Assembly: GCA_016929465.1 (NCBI GenBank)
Contig: JAFGIT010000252.1
Coordinates: 1-10,065, forward strand
Direction: 5' to 3'
DNA length: 10,065 bases
From: JAFGIT01 sp016929465 [NCBI: Candidatus Coatesbacteria bacterium]
GTDB taxonomy: Bacteria; B130-G9
The notes beneath the pieces were generated by a model. That model did no database searches, was not told where the DNA came from, and saw only the letters and a program-made list of their open reading frames with translations. Shown here piece after piece: positions 1 to 6,851 of the stretch; position 1 is the first letter of the stretch, and each line of letters opens with the position of its first letter. Position numbers and translations under genes: made by a program.

Positions 1-419
1 AAGAAGGCCACGTCAGAACCGATCCTGCCGGCGATACGCCAGAGGTCAGCATCGCTGATCTTGAGTGCGTAATTATGGACCAAAGCCAGAATCACCGTGC
101 CCGAGTTGCTGCTGCCTCCGCCAAGCCCGCCTCCTATCGGGATATGCTTGTTGATAGTGATCTGCAGACCTTTGTCAAAACTAGTCTTCTCCCGCAGTAA
201 TTGGACCGCGAACCAAACCAGGTTCTTCTCATCGACGGGGCAGGCCATCTTGTCGGTATGGAGCTCGATGTGATTCGACGCGGGGTGTTCTTCGATTATG
301 ATCTCGTCGCAGAGGTCGATCGTCTGCATGACTGAACGAATCTCATGGAATCCATCAGGTCTCTTTCCCAGGACTTCCAGGACCAGGTTCAGCTTCGCAG
401 GAGATTCGATCTTCAGCAT
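1..419 (-). CDS. ispE: IspE, 4-diphosphocytidyl-2-C-methyl-D-erythritol kinase (N-terminal part, cut by the window edge)
   Basis: This cytoplasmic GHMP-family kinase phosphorylates the 2-hydroxyl of CDP-methylerythritol with ATP, a middle step of the MEP route to isoprenoids. The first 139 codons are visible. The start reads MLKIESPAKLNLVLEVLGKR and is followed by PDGFHEIRS, the classic IspE opening; Lys9 and His25 match the conserved substrate-site Lys and His. The ATP-binding glycine-rich loop is PIGGGLGGGSSNSG at residues 94-107. GSDVAF at 134-139 contains the conserved catalytic Asp (Asp136), where most relatives have GSDVPF. About half of the usual 280-300 residues are present; the rest lies beyond base 1. 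The ATG at 419 fits the family start and no other start codon lies just upstream in frame. No Shine-Dalgarno sequence precedes it (the upstream bases are pyrimidine-rich). Translation may therefore depend on the LolB-like gene, which ends 28 nt upstream. Identification is firm. Confidence 0.96.
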   Translation of the reverse strand, partial: MLKIESPAKLNLVLEVLGKRPDGFHEIRSVMQTIDLCDEIIIEEHPASNHIELHTDKMACPVDEKNLVWFAVQLLREKTSFDKGLQITINKHIPIGGGLGGGSSNSGTVILALVHNYALKISDADLWRIAGRIGSDVAF

Positions 420-447
420 CGGCGGAGGAGAAAAGCGACCGTGGCCC

Positions 448-1248
448 TCAGGGCCCAATCCTGAAGAACGCGGGATCCAATTTTGCGTTTATATCGGGGT
501 CGGAGAAGATGATGCGCAATGATTCACCTCGATCGGGGATGTTTATCGTGACGATGCGAGGTATCCAACAGCGCACTTCGTCCTGTGCGACCTTCTCCCT
601 GACATCCGCGTATAATATCTCTATAGAAGGCTCCCCGTCGGCCGATGGCCCGAAGAATACTTTCTCGATTACCGGGTGTCCCGATTGCTCCCTGGTCCAG
701 ACGGTCAAGAGACGCTCGTCCTGTAGCTCCAGCCTCGTCCTGCCGCGCGGTTCGCGAAACGCGTGATCAACGGCCAGCTTGCCCGCAGATTCAAGCGGAA
801 TTCCCATCACCAGCGCCACGAGCGTACTTGGCGACAGCCCGAGGAAGGATAGAGTTGAGCCCGACGCACTGGTATCCCGAAGGCGTATCTCTTTGTTATT
901 CCCCAGCTCTCCGAAGGTCTTGCCATCAAAGGCCGCGATATGGTGGGGATGTCCCAACGGCCCCAAGAACTCGATCCTGAAGCGGTCCGGACGCTCCAAC
1001 AGCACCGCAACGGAGGCCCGATAGGCACGCCCCTCTGATGTGAGGACAAGCCTGGCGTAGGAGCGCAGGGTACGCACTTTGGCCTGTTCGGCAGCAAGCC
1101 TCTCGGCTATGGGCTGGGCTCTATCCAGGGAAAGCTGTGCGGTCTTGTTACCAAGCCAATAGCTGCAACCCGAGCAGATGAGCGCTAGAAAAAGGAGCGA
1201 AAGGAATAGCCGACTTTGGCGAGGGCGCCGTCTAGCGCAAAACTGCAT
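448..1248 (-). CDS. LolB/DUF4292-like outer-membrane lipoprotein
   Basis: The 266-residue protein starts with a basic segment (CARRRPRQSR), a hydrophobic stretch (LFLSLLFLALI) and a lipobox-like CSGC, giving lipidated Cys28. The Cys at -3 is not the usual Leu/Val. The mature region (KVRTLRSYARLVL at 57-69, VAVLLERPDRFRIEFLGPLG at 80-99, then IAAFDGKTF at 104-112) follows the pattern of the LolA/LolB-like DUF4292 fold: beta strands with a RPDxxRxExLGPxG signature that form a lipid-binding half-barrel. Such proteins are thought to insert lipoproteins into the outer membrane; the role here is inferred from pattern and context. The longer reading frame to 1308 would add 20 charged residues before the signal peptide and overlap the upstream gene by 77 nt, so ATG 1248 is preferred. 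That start overlaps the end of the TPR gene by 17 nt, which suggests translational coupling. ispE follows after 28 nt. It ends with TGA. Confidence 0.8.
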   Translation of the reverse strand: MQFCARRRPRQSRLFLSLLFLALICSGCSYWLGNKTAQLSLDRAQPIAERLAAEQAKVRTLRSYARLVLTSEGRAYRASVAVLLERPDRFRIEFLGPLGHPHHIAAFDGKTFGELGNNKEIRLRDTSASGSTLSFLGLSPSTLVALVMGIPLESAGKLAVDHAFREPRGRTRLELQDERLLTVWTREQSGHPVIEKVFFGPSADGEPSIEILYADVREKVAQDEVRCWIPRIVTINIPDRGESLRIIFSDPDINAKLDPAFFRIGP

Positions 1249-2536
1249 CTTTGAGCGATACCGTCGCTTCCTCGTCTTTCTGAGAGACGCTGATCGAGGA
1301 GAGCTCATTTAGAAGCTCTTGAATGGCCGAATCATCTTTGGATGCCGATTTCAGAATGGCCGTGTACTCCTCGGCGTCTTTGGTTCGACCTGCCATCTTG
1401 TAAGCGATCGCGAGATGACCGCAGATGATTGGCTCAGAATTTAGGTCTTTTAGCCCAGCGACGGCTTTCTCGAGCTGCTTGATGGCGGCCCCCAGGTCTC
1501 CCAGGCGGAAGAGGCCCCAGCCGAGACTGTCGAGAAACGCGGAATTGTGAGGTTCTATGGCCAACGCAGCTCTGACGAGAGAAATGCCTCTCTTCAGATT
1601 CAAGCCCTTGTCTATGTATATGTAACCCAGGCAATTGAGACCCGCAGCGAAATCGGGATCCATCTTCACCAGTGTCTCGAGCTGCTCGATTGCCTCATCG
1701 AGTTTCCCCGCCTGCTCCATGAAAGTCGCGAGAAGGTAACGGAATTGAGCGTCTTGTGGCATGCGTGCGACGAGCTTCCTTGCTAGCACAATCGCATCCT
1801 CGAATTCGGAGCTCTGCTGATATGCCTCGAACAGCTGCATCGTCGAGTGAAGGTCACCCGGATGTGCTGCCACGACGGCCTCGAGATACGGAACGGCTTT
1901 GGCAGGTTCCTTGATGTTGAGATAGAGCCGCCCTAACGAGAAATCTGCACGAAGCGAATCCGGCTCGATCTCCTTTAGCCTCTTCAACTCGACAATCGCC
2001 TCGTCGTACTCCCTGGCGATATTTAGAAGCTCTGCAATTGTGAATCTCAGCGTCGCCTCGTCAAAGCCGAGCTCCGCTCCCCTGCGGTAGTCTCGAACAG
2101 CCTTGGGTATATCGAGCAGCATCCTATGGGCATCCCCACGAAGCACATAGGCCTCGGCCATATCCGGGGATTTTGAGATGGTTGAATCGAGCATCTCGAT
2201 AGCATCTATGATGCGGTCCTGCTCGATCAGGATCCTGGCCTGCTCGAAGTTGATGTAACCACTCTGCGGAAGACGGGTGCCCGCCTTCTCGAGCTCCGCG
2301 AGGGCCTTATCCATCTCACCGCGCAGACCAAAGAGCTCCCCATAACAGAATAGGGTGTAGGCCTCTGCCAGCGAGGCCAACTGAGGTGATATGGTCGAAC
2401 TGCTCGCGAGCTGACAGCCGCGTATCGATGATGCTGCGGAGTTGTCTTCCGTCTGCTGATTGAATGAAGAACAGGAAACGATTGCCCAAGTGAGGGCTAT
2501 CACACAAAGGCAAAGCAGGAATCTTTCTCGTTGCAT
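1232..2536 (-). CDS. Tetratricopeptide-repeat lipoprotein
   Basis: The 434-residue protein has a lipoprotein signal peptide (RERFLLCLCVIALTWAIVSC). The lipobox IVSC puts the lipid on Cys22, and Ser at +2 suggests an outer-membrane destination if the E. coli sorting rule holds. After a short Ser-rich linker (residues 23-55), TPR helices fill about 56-395. Typical repeats are DMAEAYVLRGDAHRMLLDI (125-143), DSLRADFSLGRLYLNIKEP (193-211), DFAAGLNCLGYIYIDKG (295-311) and NSAFLDSLGWGLFRLGD (331-347). The LGYxxxxxG...AxLDSLGWxxxxLG pair is common in bacterial TPR lipoproteins. The last 40 residues lack repeats. TPRs are protein-protein interaction scaffolds, so a part in envelope assembly beside the LolB-like gene is plausible but inferred. 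ATG 2536 is chosen over an in-frame start at 2599 because it places the signal peptide at the N-terminus. The ribosome-binding site is weak (TGTGAAGCT). It is probably first in a TPR-LolB-ispE transcription unit. Confidence 0.88.
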   Translation of the reverse strand: MQRERFLLCLCVIALTWAIVSCSSFNQQTEDNSAASSIRGCQLASSSTISPQLASLAEAYTLFCYGELFGLRGEMDKALAELEKAGTRLPQSGYINFEQARILIEQDRIIDAIEMLDSTISKSPDMAEAYVLRGDAHRMLLDIPKAVRDYRRGAELGFDEATLRFTIAELLNIAREYDEAIVELKRLKEIEPDSLRADFSLGRLYLNIKEPAKAVPYLEAVVAAHPGDLHSTMQLFEAYQQSSEFEDAIVLARKLVARMPQDAQFRYLLATFMEQAGKLDEAIEQLETLVKMDPDFAAGLNCLGYIYIDKGLNLKRGISLVRAALAIEPHNSAFLDSLGWGLFRLGDLGAAIKQLEKAVAGLKDLNSEPIICGHLAIAYKMAGRTKDAEEYTAILKSASKDDSAIQELLNELSSISVSQKDEEATVSLKDAVLR

Positions 2537-2688
2537 AGCTTCACAATTTAGTTTGTGCGGCCCGGCCGCCAACCATGTTCCAAGGGATAGTTTGCGCAAA
2601 ATTCACCTATCGCCGCGAATCAACAACCAACGCGGACCAAATCTGCTTCCTGCCAAATCGTTCGCAAACATATCCCATTATCACAATA
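2537..2688 (-). promoter_or_regulatory. Intergenic region with candidate extended -10 promoter for the TPR-LolB-ispE unit
   Basis: This is the longest gap between genes, at 152 bp. On the minus strand, TGTGATAAT at 2685-2677 matches an extended -10 (TGN plus GATAAT, one mismatch to TATAAT). No good -35 box is seen at the usual distance, and the distance to the TPR start is long (about 140 nt). No hairpin followed by a T-run is visible, so I see no intrinsic terminator for the propeller gene. Read-through from the upstream operon is equally possible. Confidence 0.25.
2590..2669. repeat. Spaced inverted repeat GTTTGCG / CGCAAAC and the palindrome TTTGCGCAAA
   Basis: GTTTGCG at 2590-2596 is repeated in inverted orientation as CGCAAAC at 2663-2669. 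The left copy lies in a perfect 10-bp palindrome, TTTGCGCAAA (2591-2600). The right copy lies in an imperfect one, GTTCGCAAAC (2660-2669). A second weak inverted pair, CCGCG (2613-2617) and CGCGG (2631-2635), sits between them. The sites are downstream of the candidate promoter and upstream of the TPR gene, where paired operators could sit. Chance occurrence in 152 bp cannot be excluded. Confidence 0.25.
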
Positions 2689-4890
2689 TTACCTTATCAA
2701 CTCTTTTCTGGCAACTATAATATTACCGCAAGAGTCCTCAACTCTTATAACAAAGAATTGGGATGAGCCGTCCACCACAGGTGTTGTTATCTCGAATTCC
2801 TCTCTCTTGCTGTCGAGCAAACCATCCTTGGGATGCAGAACCACAAACGGATTCAGGTCCGACGACCACCAGGCCCCGGTAAGGTTGCTGCTCTCATCCC
2901 ATATCGTCCCCGAGACCAACGCCCTTCCGTCCGCCAATCGCTTCACGCGCTTGAACTCGACCACGGGGGCAGTGTTATCTATCATGAATTCATCACTCTC
3001 TTCATCGGCCGTCAAGGCATCGGATTCTGAATTGCTCAGAATATCACTTGCGGATACCCTTATGAGATATTTGCCGTCTGCAAGAGTACTAGAGTTGATT
3101 ATGCCAAAAGTCATCTCCGTATCTTTGACGATCTCATGCCAGTTCCCTTTCACGGGCTTCAGATATACCGAATAGGTCAGGTCATCACCGTTCGGATCGC
3201 TCGCCTGCCAGGTTATGAACCTCAAGGTCTCTCGCTCTTCGAAGTCCGAGAATTTGTCGAGCTGCTTTAGGTTCTCATACTTCTCGGCAGCCCCCGCTGC
3301 CTTCGCAGACCGTGCGATATCAGAGGGGTCCTTGCCGGCATCGTGGATTTCGATGTTTTCGATCTCCGGGGGCAGGTTGGCCTGAATATAGGAGATTGCT
3401 ACTCGCTCCAGAGAAGGTGACTCGTTGCCTCTATCTTTCGATAGGACTGCCTTGTACTGGATATACCGGGCCTCGGGGCTTTTGCACGTGCTTCCCTCGG
3501 AATCCTCGAGGGGGCCCTCCCAATCGCCCCATGAGCTATCCACCTTCGAGACATCTCCACTCCTCGTGAAGAATTCGACCTTCGTACCCTTGGGAATTTC
3601 CGCAGTCCAGCTGACCTTCCCCCAATTCGCCCTGGATGCGGCGTCCTGCACCTCCGAAATCAAGGTGCCGCTCTTCTCCATCTCTTCAGGCCTGAGGACA
3701 TATATATTGGCAGCTTCGCACGTTCCAAGCGCAAAGCCATCCCCCGGAATTTCACTGGCGGAGATGAATTTCGTATCATCGATGGAGCGCAGAAGGTCGG
3801 CGTCCCCGTCCTTGTTCACGCGCACGACCACTCCCTCGTCTCGCCGGTAACCGAAGGCATAGATATCGGACTTATACCAGCTCATGCTGAACAACATCCC
3901 GTCCTCGGTGCCAAAAATGCGCTCGGTGCGGCCACTTCCGTAAATCCTATAGATGGCTGATTTCGCCTTAGAAAAGCGGGATGACATGGCTCTCTTTGCT
4001 GGTGGCTTTGCGGCTGGGCCATTCTTCGCCGCAATAATCGCGGCCTTCATCGCGTCCGGCATCGAGCCGGCGTCCGGCGGCATTTCGGGGGCCGACGCAC
4101 CAGCCGGCGGGCCGCCGCTACCGCCCATCGAGAGCACAAACAGGTCCCCTCCATCGAGAAGAATCGTCCGTATCTCTGCACCCTCGGCCTCGAAATGCGC
4201 CCTTGGCTTTCCCTTCCCAATTAGAGAATAGACAACGCCGGTAGAGGTACCAATTAGAAGCCTATCGCCATTTGCGTCAAATGTGAGAGCGGTGATATTG
4301 GGAGAACCAAGCTCCAGTAAGACCTCGCCCTTCTCCGGGCCTGTTATTCGAAACACTTTGCCACTAGGGCCAGTACCAGCGTATATCTCGCCCTTCGAAC
4401 CGGATGCAAGCGCCCAGACGTATTTCTCGCCCGTCTCGAACAATCTGGTGGCATTCCCATTCTCCGGGTCTATTCGGAACACTTTGCCTGAAGGCCCGGT
4501 CCCTATGTAAACTCTGTCGCGAGCGTCGATCATCACCGAGTGAATCTGCTGTTCATCAGAGTCATATAGGACCCTCGGCTCCGAATTGTGCCTGAGAACG
4601 TAGAGCTTGCCCTCGTCGCCGGTGCCGGCATATATATTTCCGGACTTATCAGCTGCAACAGCCCAAACCTGTGCGTCCTTCAGCTCCGCGGCCTTCTCCA
4701 AGCTCACAGACAGAATGATCTTACCTTCGTCGGTGAGTGTGACGCGGTCAAGTTCGCAGCCATCGAAGGGGCCCTTACCTTCGGTCAAGAATTCCCCCGG
4801 TGATGTCGCCAGGGCCGAAAGGCCAGCCGACACCAGGCAGAAGCCCAATAGCGCGATGACACATGCGGATCTCATGCTGAAAAATCTCAT
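2689..4890 (-). CDS. Secreted beta-propeller protein with C-terminal Ig/fibronectin-like region
   Basis: The 733-residue protein has a Sec signal peptide with likely cleavage after ALA (residue 29). Residues about 70-400 form a WD40/SMP-30-like beta-propeller. Blade-type repeats are GNIYAGTGDEGKLYVL (84-99), DRVYIGTGPSGKVFRI (125-140), GEIYAGTGPSGKVFRI (167-182) and DRLLIGTSTGVVYSLI (209-224). A Gly/Pro/Ala/Met/Lys-rich linker (about 257-310) interrupts the propeller before further blades. Residues 410-505 look like a beta-sandwich (FFTRSGDVSKVDSSWGDW, then ARYIQYKAVL). Residues 505-640 hold an Ig-like segment (ITWQASDPNGDDLTYSVYL, LADGKYLIRVSASD, IDNTAP), and one more beta-rich segment runs to the end. 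No catalytic motif is recognised; such proteins are usually extracytoplasmic binding or scaffold proteins. ATG 4890 follows AGGGAG at 4904-4899 with 8 nt spacing. It lies 47 nt after the S55 gene tail, so probably in the same operon. An internal ATG at 4875 is the only near alternative start. Confidence 0.85.
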   Translation of the reverse strand: MRFFSMRSACVIALLGFCLVSAGLSALATSPGEFLTEGKGPFDGCELDRVTLTDEGKIILSVSLEKAAELKDAQVWAVAADKSGNIYAGTGDEGKLYVLRHNSEPRVLYDSDEQQIHSVMIDARDRVYIGTGPSGKVFRIDPENGNATRLFETGEKYVWALASGSKGEIYAGTGPSGKVFRITGPEKGEVLLELGSPNITALTFDANGDRLLIGTSTGVVYSLIGKGKPRAHFEAEGAEIRTILLDGGDLFVLSMGGSGGPPAGASAPEMPPDAGSMPDAMKAAIIAAKNGPAAKPPAKRAMSSRFSKAKSAIYRIYGSGRTERIFGTEDGMLFSMSWYKSDIYAFGYRRDEGVVVRVNKDGDADLLRSIDDTKFISASEIPGDGFALGTCEAANIYVLRPEEMEKSGTLISEVQDAASRANWGKVSWTAEIPKGTKVEFFTRSGDVSKVDSSWGDWEGPLEDSEGSTCKSPEARYIQYKAVLSKDRGNESPSLERVAISYIQANLPPEIENIEIHDAGKDPSDIARSAKAAGAAEKYENLKQLDKFSDFEERETLRFITWQASDPNGDDLTYSVYLKPVKGNWHEIVKDTEMTFGIINSSTLADGKYLIRVSASDILSNSESDALTADEESDEFMIDNTAPVVEFKRVKRLADGRALVSGTIWDESSNLTGAWWSSDLNPFVVLHPKDGLLDSKREEFEITTPVVDGSSQFFVIRVEDSCGNIIVARKELIR

Positions 4891-4898
4891 CTCTATGT

Positions 4899-4904
4899 CT
4901 CCCT
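4899..4904 (-). promoter_or_regulatory. Ribosome-binding site of the propeller gene
   Basis: AGGGAG on the minus strand lies 8 nt before ATG 4890. It favours this start over the second in-frame ATG at 4875. Confidence 0.6.
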
Positions 4905-4937
4905 GATTAGAATGCCAGATATATCGCCGACAGGCTC

Positions 4938-5516
4938 TTAGTACTTTTTCGGTTTGATCTCTATTCTGAGCTTATCTCCCCCGCTCAGATTGAATTCAGT
5001 GTCGAATGCGAGCTTTGCCAATACTTCGAAGTTGGCTTTGTCCAGCGCCTTGCTAGAGGCAGCAGATGAAAGAACTTCTCTTGCTGAGGCCGGCAGCTCG
5101 CGTAGAGGCTCCCGACCGCGCATCGTCAATTGGTCCCGCTTCGCAAGGACAACCAGCAGTTGGCGATGGTTTGGGGCCTCAACCAGCATGTCAACAACAT
5201 CGGCAAAGGAATTCGCCCTAAATCTCGTTCTTGCGCGCGAGTACTCCCACATCTGATATGCATCTGCGTCGAATAGCAGAAGGTCGGCCGCACCGGTCTT
5301 ACAGGAAAGCGGAATCGGTATGTCAAAAGCCAGTGTCTTCTTCTTGCCCTCAAAGGGGAGTATATCCACATCCAGACGAACGCTATCCCCTTGCTCGACT
5401 CGCCTACTGCTCAATTCTGCCGATTCTATACTGGCGAGATTCACCGATTGGCTGACTTTCAGCTTTATCTCGACATTCTCCAGCCTTATCCGCTCGAACC
5501 CATTATCGACAATCAT
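4938..5516 (-). CDS. C-terminal part of the S55-family protein, separated by an in-frame TGA
   Basis: The 192-residue reading frame has no signal peptide and no good start of its own. It is in exactly the same frame as the S55 gene upstream. Between the upstream TGA (5564-5562) and the ATG at 5516 lie 15 open codons that read like coding sequence (SRSSDLRSYLRDAFA) and run smoothly into MIVDNGFERIRLENVEI. In recalled S55 relatives of about 600 residues, the same kind of segment (Asn-x-Phe-Glu, a strand ending in VEI, a proline- and charge-rich beta domain with 'RVEQGDSVRLDVDILPFEGK', a stretch like EAPNHRQLLVVLA, then LPASAREVL) forms the C-terminal domain. The joined product would be 632 residues. 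If translated separately, a start near 5516 or a non-ATG start behind AGGAG (5543-5539) would be needed. I regard it as the tail of the split gene rather than an independent gene. Confidence 0.7.
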   Translation of the reverse strand: MIVDNGFERIRLENVEIKLKVSQSVNLASIESAELSSRRVEQGDSVRLDVDILPFEGKKKTLAFDIPIPLSCKTGAADLLLFDADAYQMWEYSRARTRFRANSFADVVDMLVEAPNHRQLLVVLAKRDQLTMRGREPLRELPASAREVLSSAASSKALDKANFEVLAKLAFDTEFNLSGGDKLRIEIKPKKY

Positions 5517-5528
5517 GGCAAAGGCATC

Positions 5529-5547
5529 TCTCAGGTAACTCCTGAGA
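5529..5547 (-). other. Perfect hairpin just downstream of the in-frame TGA
   Basis: On the minus strand, TCTCAGG (5547-5541) and CCTGAGA (5535-5529) form a perfect 7-bp stem around the 5-nt loop AGTTA. The stem begins 14 nt after the TGA at 5564-5562, and the loop begins 21 nt after it. There is no T-run, so it is not an intrinsic terminator. Its place and loop, with G in the first two positions, fall within the loose geometry described for bacterial SECIS elements. Short hairpins are common, however, and the protein context gives no support for selenocysteine. The stem's left arm also contains AGGAG (5543-5539), which could act as an internal ribosome-binding site. Confidence 0.4.
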
Positions 5548-5561
5548 TCACTCGACCTGCT

Positions 5562-6836
5562 TCATCCAAATCCATAGGCGAAATTGGAGTAGGAGTCCGA
5601 TAGCCTGATCGGCGGCCGATCCTCGAATGTGATCAGAGTATCCCAGTCAATTGTAATCTCACCTGACTCATGATGCTGAGCAAATACGGAATAATCGGCG
5701 GCGATAGCTAGAAGGATAGGCGTGAAATATCTGTCTCTAATGACCTCGAAGTGGAACTCCTGTGTCTTGCCGGACTCAGCGCCAGTAAGCCAAACCGTGA
5801 CGGGCAGCATATCCGGTTCCGCGCCTATCTTGCCGGCAACGGCTGGATACCTGTCCTGGGTGATTACACCGAGCGGCTTCGATGAGGAGGTAATCTTGTG
5901 GCTGTAGATGTAGCTTGGGAAACCCGTGTGTACAACTCCGCTGCACATGGGGTAACTAACGCTTCCAGCCCCGTAGCTGGAATGACCATAGGCCAATATA
6001 GTATCCCCGTCTCTATATGTCAGGGTTCCCATTCCCGAAAAATCGAGGTCGCCAGTGATGAGAGCCTCCCCAAGTGGACAGCCAGGAACGAGACTCTCCG
6101 GAGAGATTTCATAGGGCTCGATCTTCCCCGTTTGCGCCGACGGCATGCTCATGTTCTTGATCTCTGCATCCAGACACCCGAAATTCGACACGAAAGACAG
6201 CGGAATCGGAGACAACTTCACTCCGACAAATTTGGACAGGAGCGGATTGTCTGCAGCACTCGACTCAAGAATCTCGAATGAGGTCCTGCCGCAGAACATC
6301 TCATTCATGGCGGGCAATTTGATCGGAATACGAAATCGACCGCGGTCGTCAATATACGGCTCGAGTCCTGCCAATTGAGCTTCTCGGAGTCCGCTGCCTG
6401 AGACCGCCGTACTCTGGACCACAGGCGCATCGAGAACGGTCAGCATCTCCTCGATAGGTGTTATTCCACCAATGGGCTCTTTCTCTGCAAACCACCCATA
6501 GGAGAGGGCACCGATCAGTTTGCCATCTATATAGCACGGGCTGCCACTCATACCGGCGAGAATCCCGAACCTCCTGAATTTGTCATCCGTGCCGATAAAG
6601 AGAATCCCGCGCCCCCCTGGAACCTGCCCCCAAACGACGCCCAATATCTCTATCCCAAGCCGCTCGGGCTCGAATCCCGAAAGCGCTGTGAGGCAGTAAC
6701 CGGTCATGCCTGGCTTCAGCTCGGAGATAGGCATGATCTCTACATCGGCAGCCATAGCTGCCGAAATAATCATCAGCGAGCCCAACAACACTCTTAGAAG
6801 GACCAAGGCCCATCTGCGTCTGCGCAAACCATCCAT
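5562..6836 (-). CDS. SpoIVB-like peptidase S55 domain exported protein (N-terminal 424 residues, ends at an in-frame TGA)
   Basis: A basic N-terminus and hydrophobic stretch end at SAAMAA, giving a Sec signal peptide cut near residue 29. After it come ISELKPGMTGYCLTAL (37-52) and the serine-protease motif ILAGMSGSPCYIDGKLIGAL (92-111), with candidate nucleophile Ser97 or Ser99. TPIEEML follows at 126-132, and later GMGTLTYRDGD plus ILAYGHSS (268-287) with candidate catalytic His285. These blocks match SpoIVB (family S55) motifs, but in SpoIVB the GH motif precedes SGSP; here the order is reversed. SpoIVB itself cleaves SpoIVFA during sporulation, and nothing here suggests sporulation. The role is probably envelope proteolysis or assembly, by inference. 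ATG 6836 follows GAGG (6851-6848) by 11 nt and lies 15 nt after the radical SAM gene, so the two are co-transcribed. The frame stops at TGA 5562, but coding-like sequence continues in the same frame to 4938. Confidence 0.85.
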   Translation of the reverse strand: MDGLRRRRWALVLLRVLLGSLMIISAAMAADVEIMPISELKPGMTGYCLTALSGFEPERLGIEILGVVWGQVPGGRGILFIGTDDKFRRFGILAGMSGSPCYIDGKLIGALSYGWFAEKEPIGGITPIEEMLTVLDAPVVQSTAVSGSGLREAQLAGLEPYIDDRGRFRIPIKLPAMNEMFCGRTSFEILESSAADNPLLSKFVGVKLSPIPLSFVSNFGCLDAEIKNMSMPSAQTGKIEPYEISPESLVPGCPLGEALITGDLDFSGMGTLTYRDGDTILAYGHSSYGAGSVSYPMCSGVVHTGFPSYIYSHKITSSSKPLGVITQDRYPAVAGKIGAEPDMLPVTVWLTGAESGKTQEFHFEVIRDRYFTPILLAIAADYSVFAQHHESGEITIDWDTLITFEDRPPIRLSDSYSNFAYGFG

Positions 6837-6851
6837 AATATATCTGACCTC

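Noticed and set aside
645-1097. Open frames of 96-111 codons antisense or out of frame to the LolB-like gene
   Set aside because: They overlap a gene with clear family features and read as Arg/Ser/Pro-rich shadow sequence with no domain pattern.
2640-2665. Sigma-54 type promoter around TTTGGCAGGAAGCAGATTTG on the minus strand
   Set aside because: The GG and GC elements are 6 nt apart rather than the required 10, so it does not fit a -24/-12 promoter.
4351-4510. DNA-level direct repeats (two similar stretches encoding GTGPSGKVFRI)
   Set aside because: These are propeller blade repeats at protein level with diverged codons, not a mobile or tandem DNA repeat.
448-6836. Genome-wide reassignment of TGA (for example to Gly or Trp) to explain the split S55 gene
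   Set aside because: The LolB-like gene ends at a TGA (450-448). Reading on gives a low-quality sequence that runs into the ispE gene in another frame, so TGA seems to be a normal stop here.
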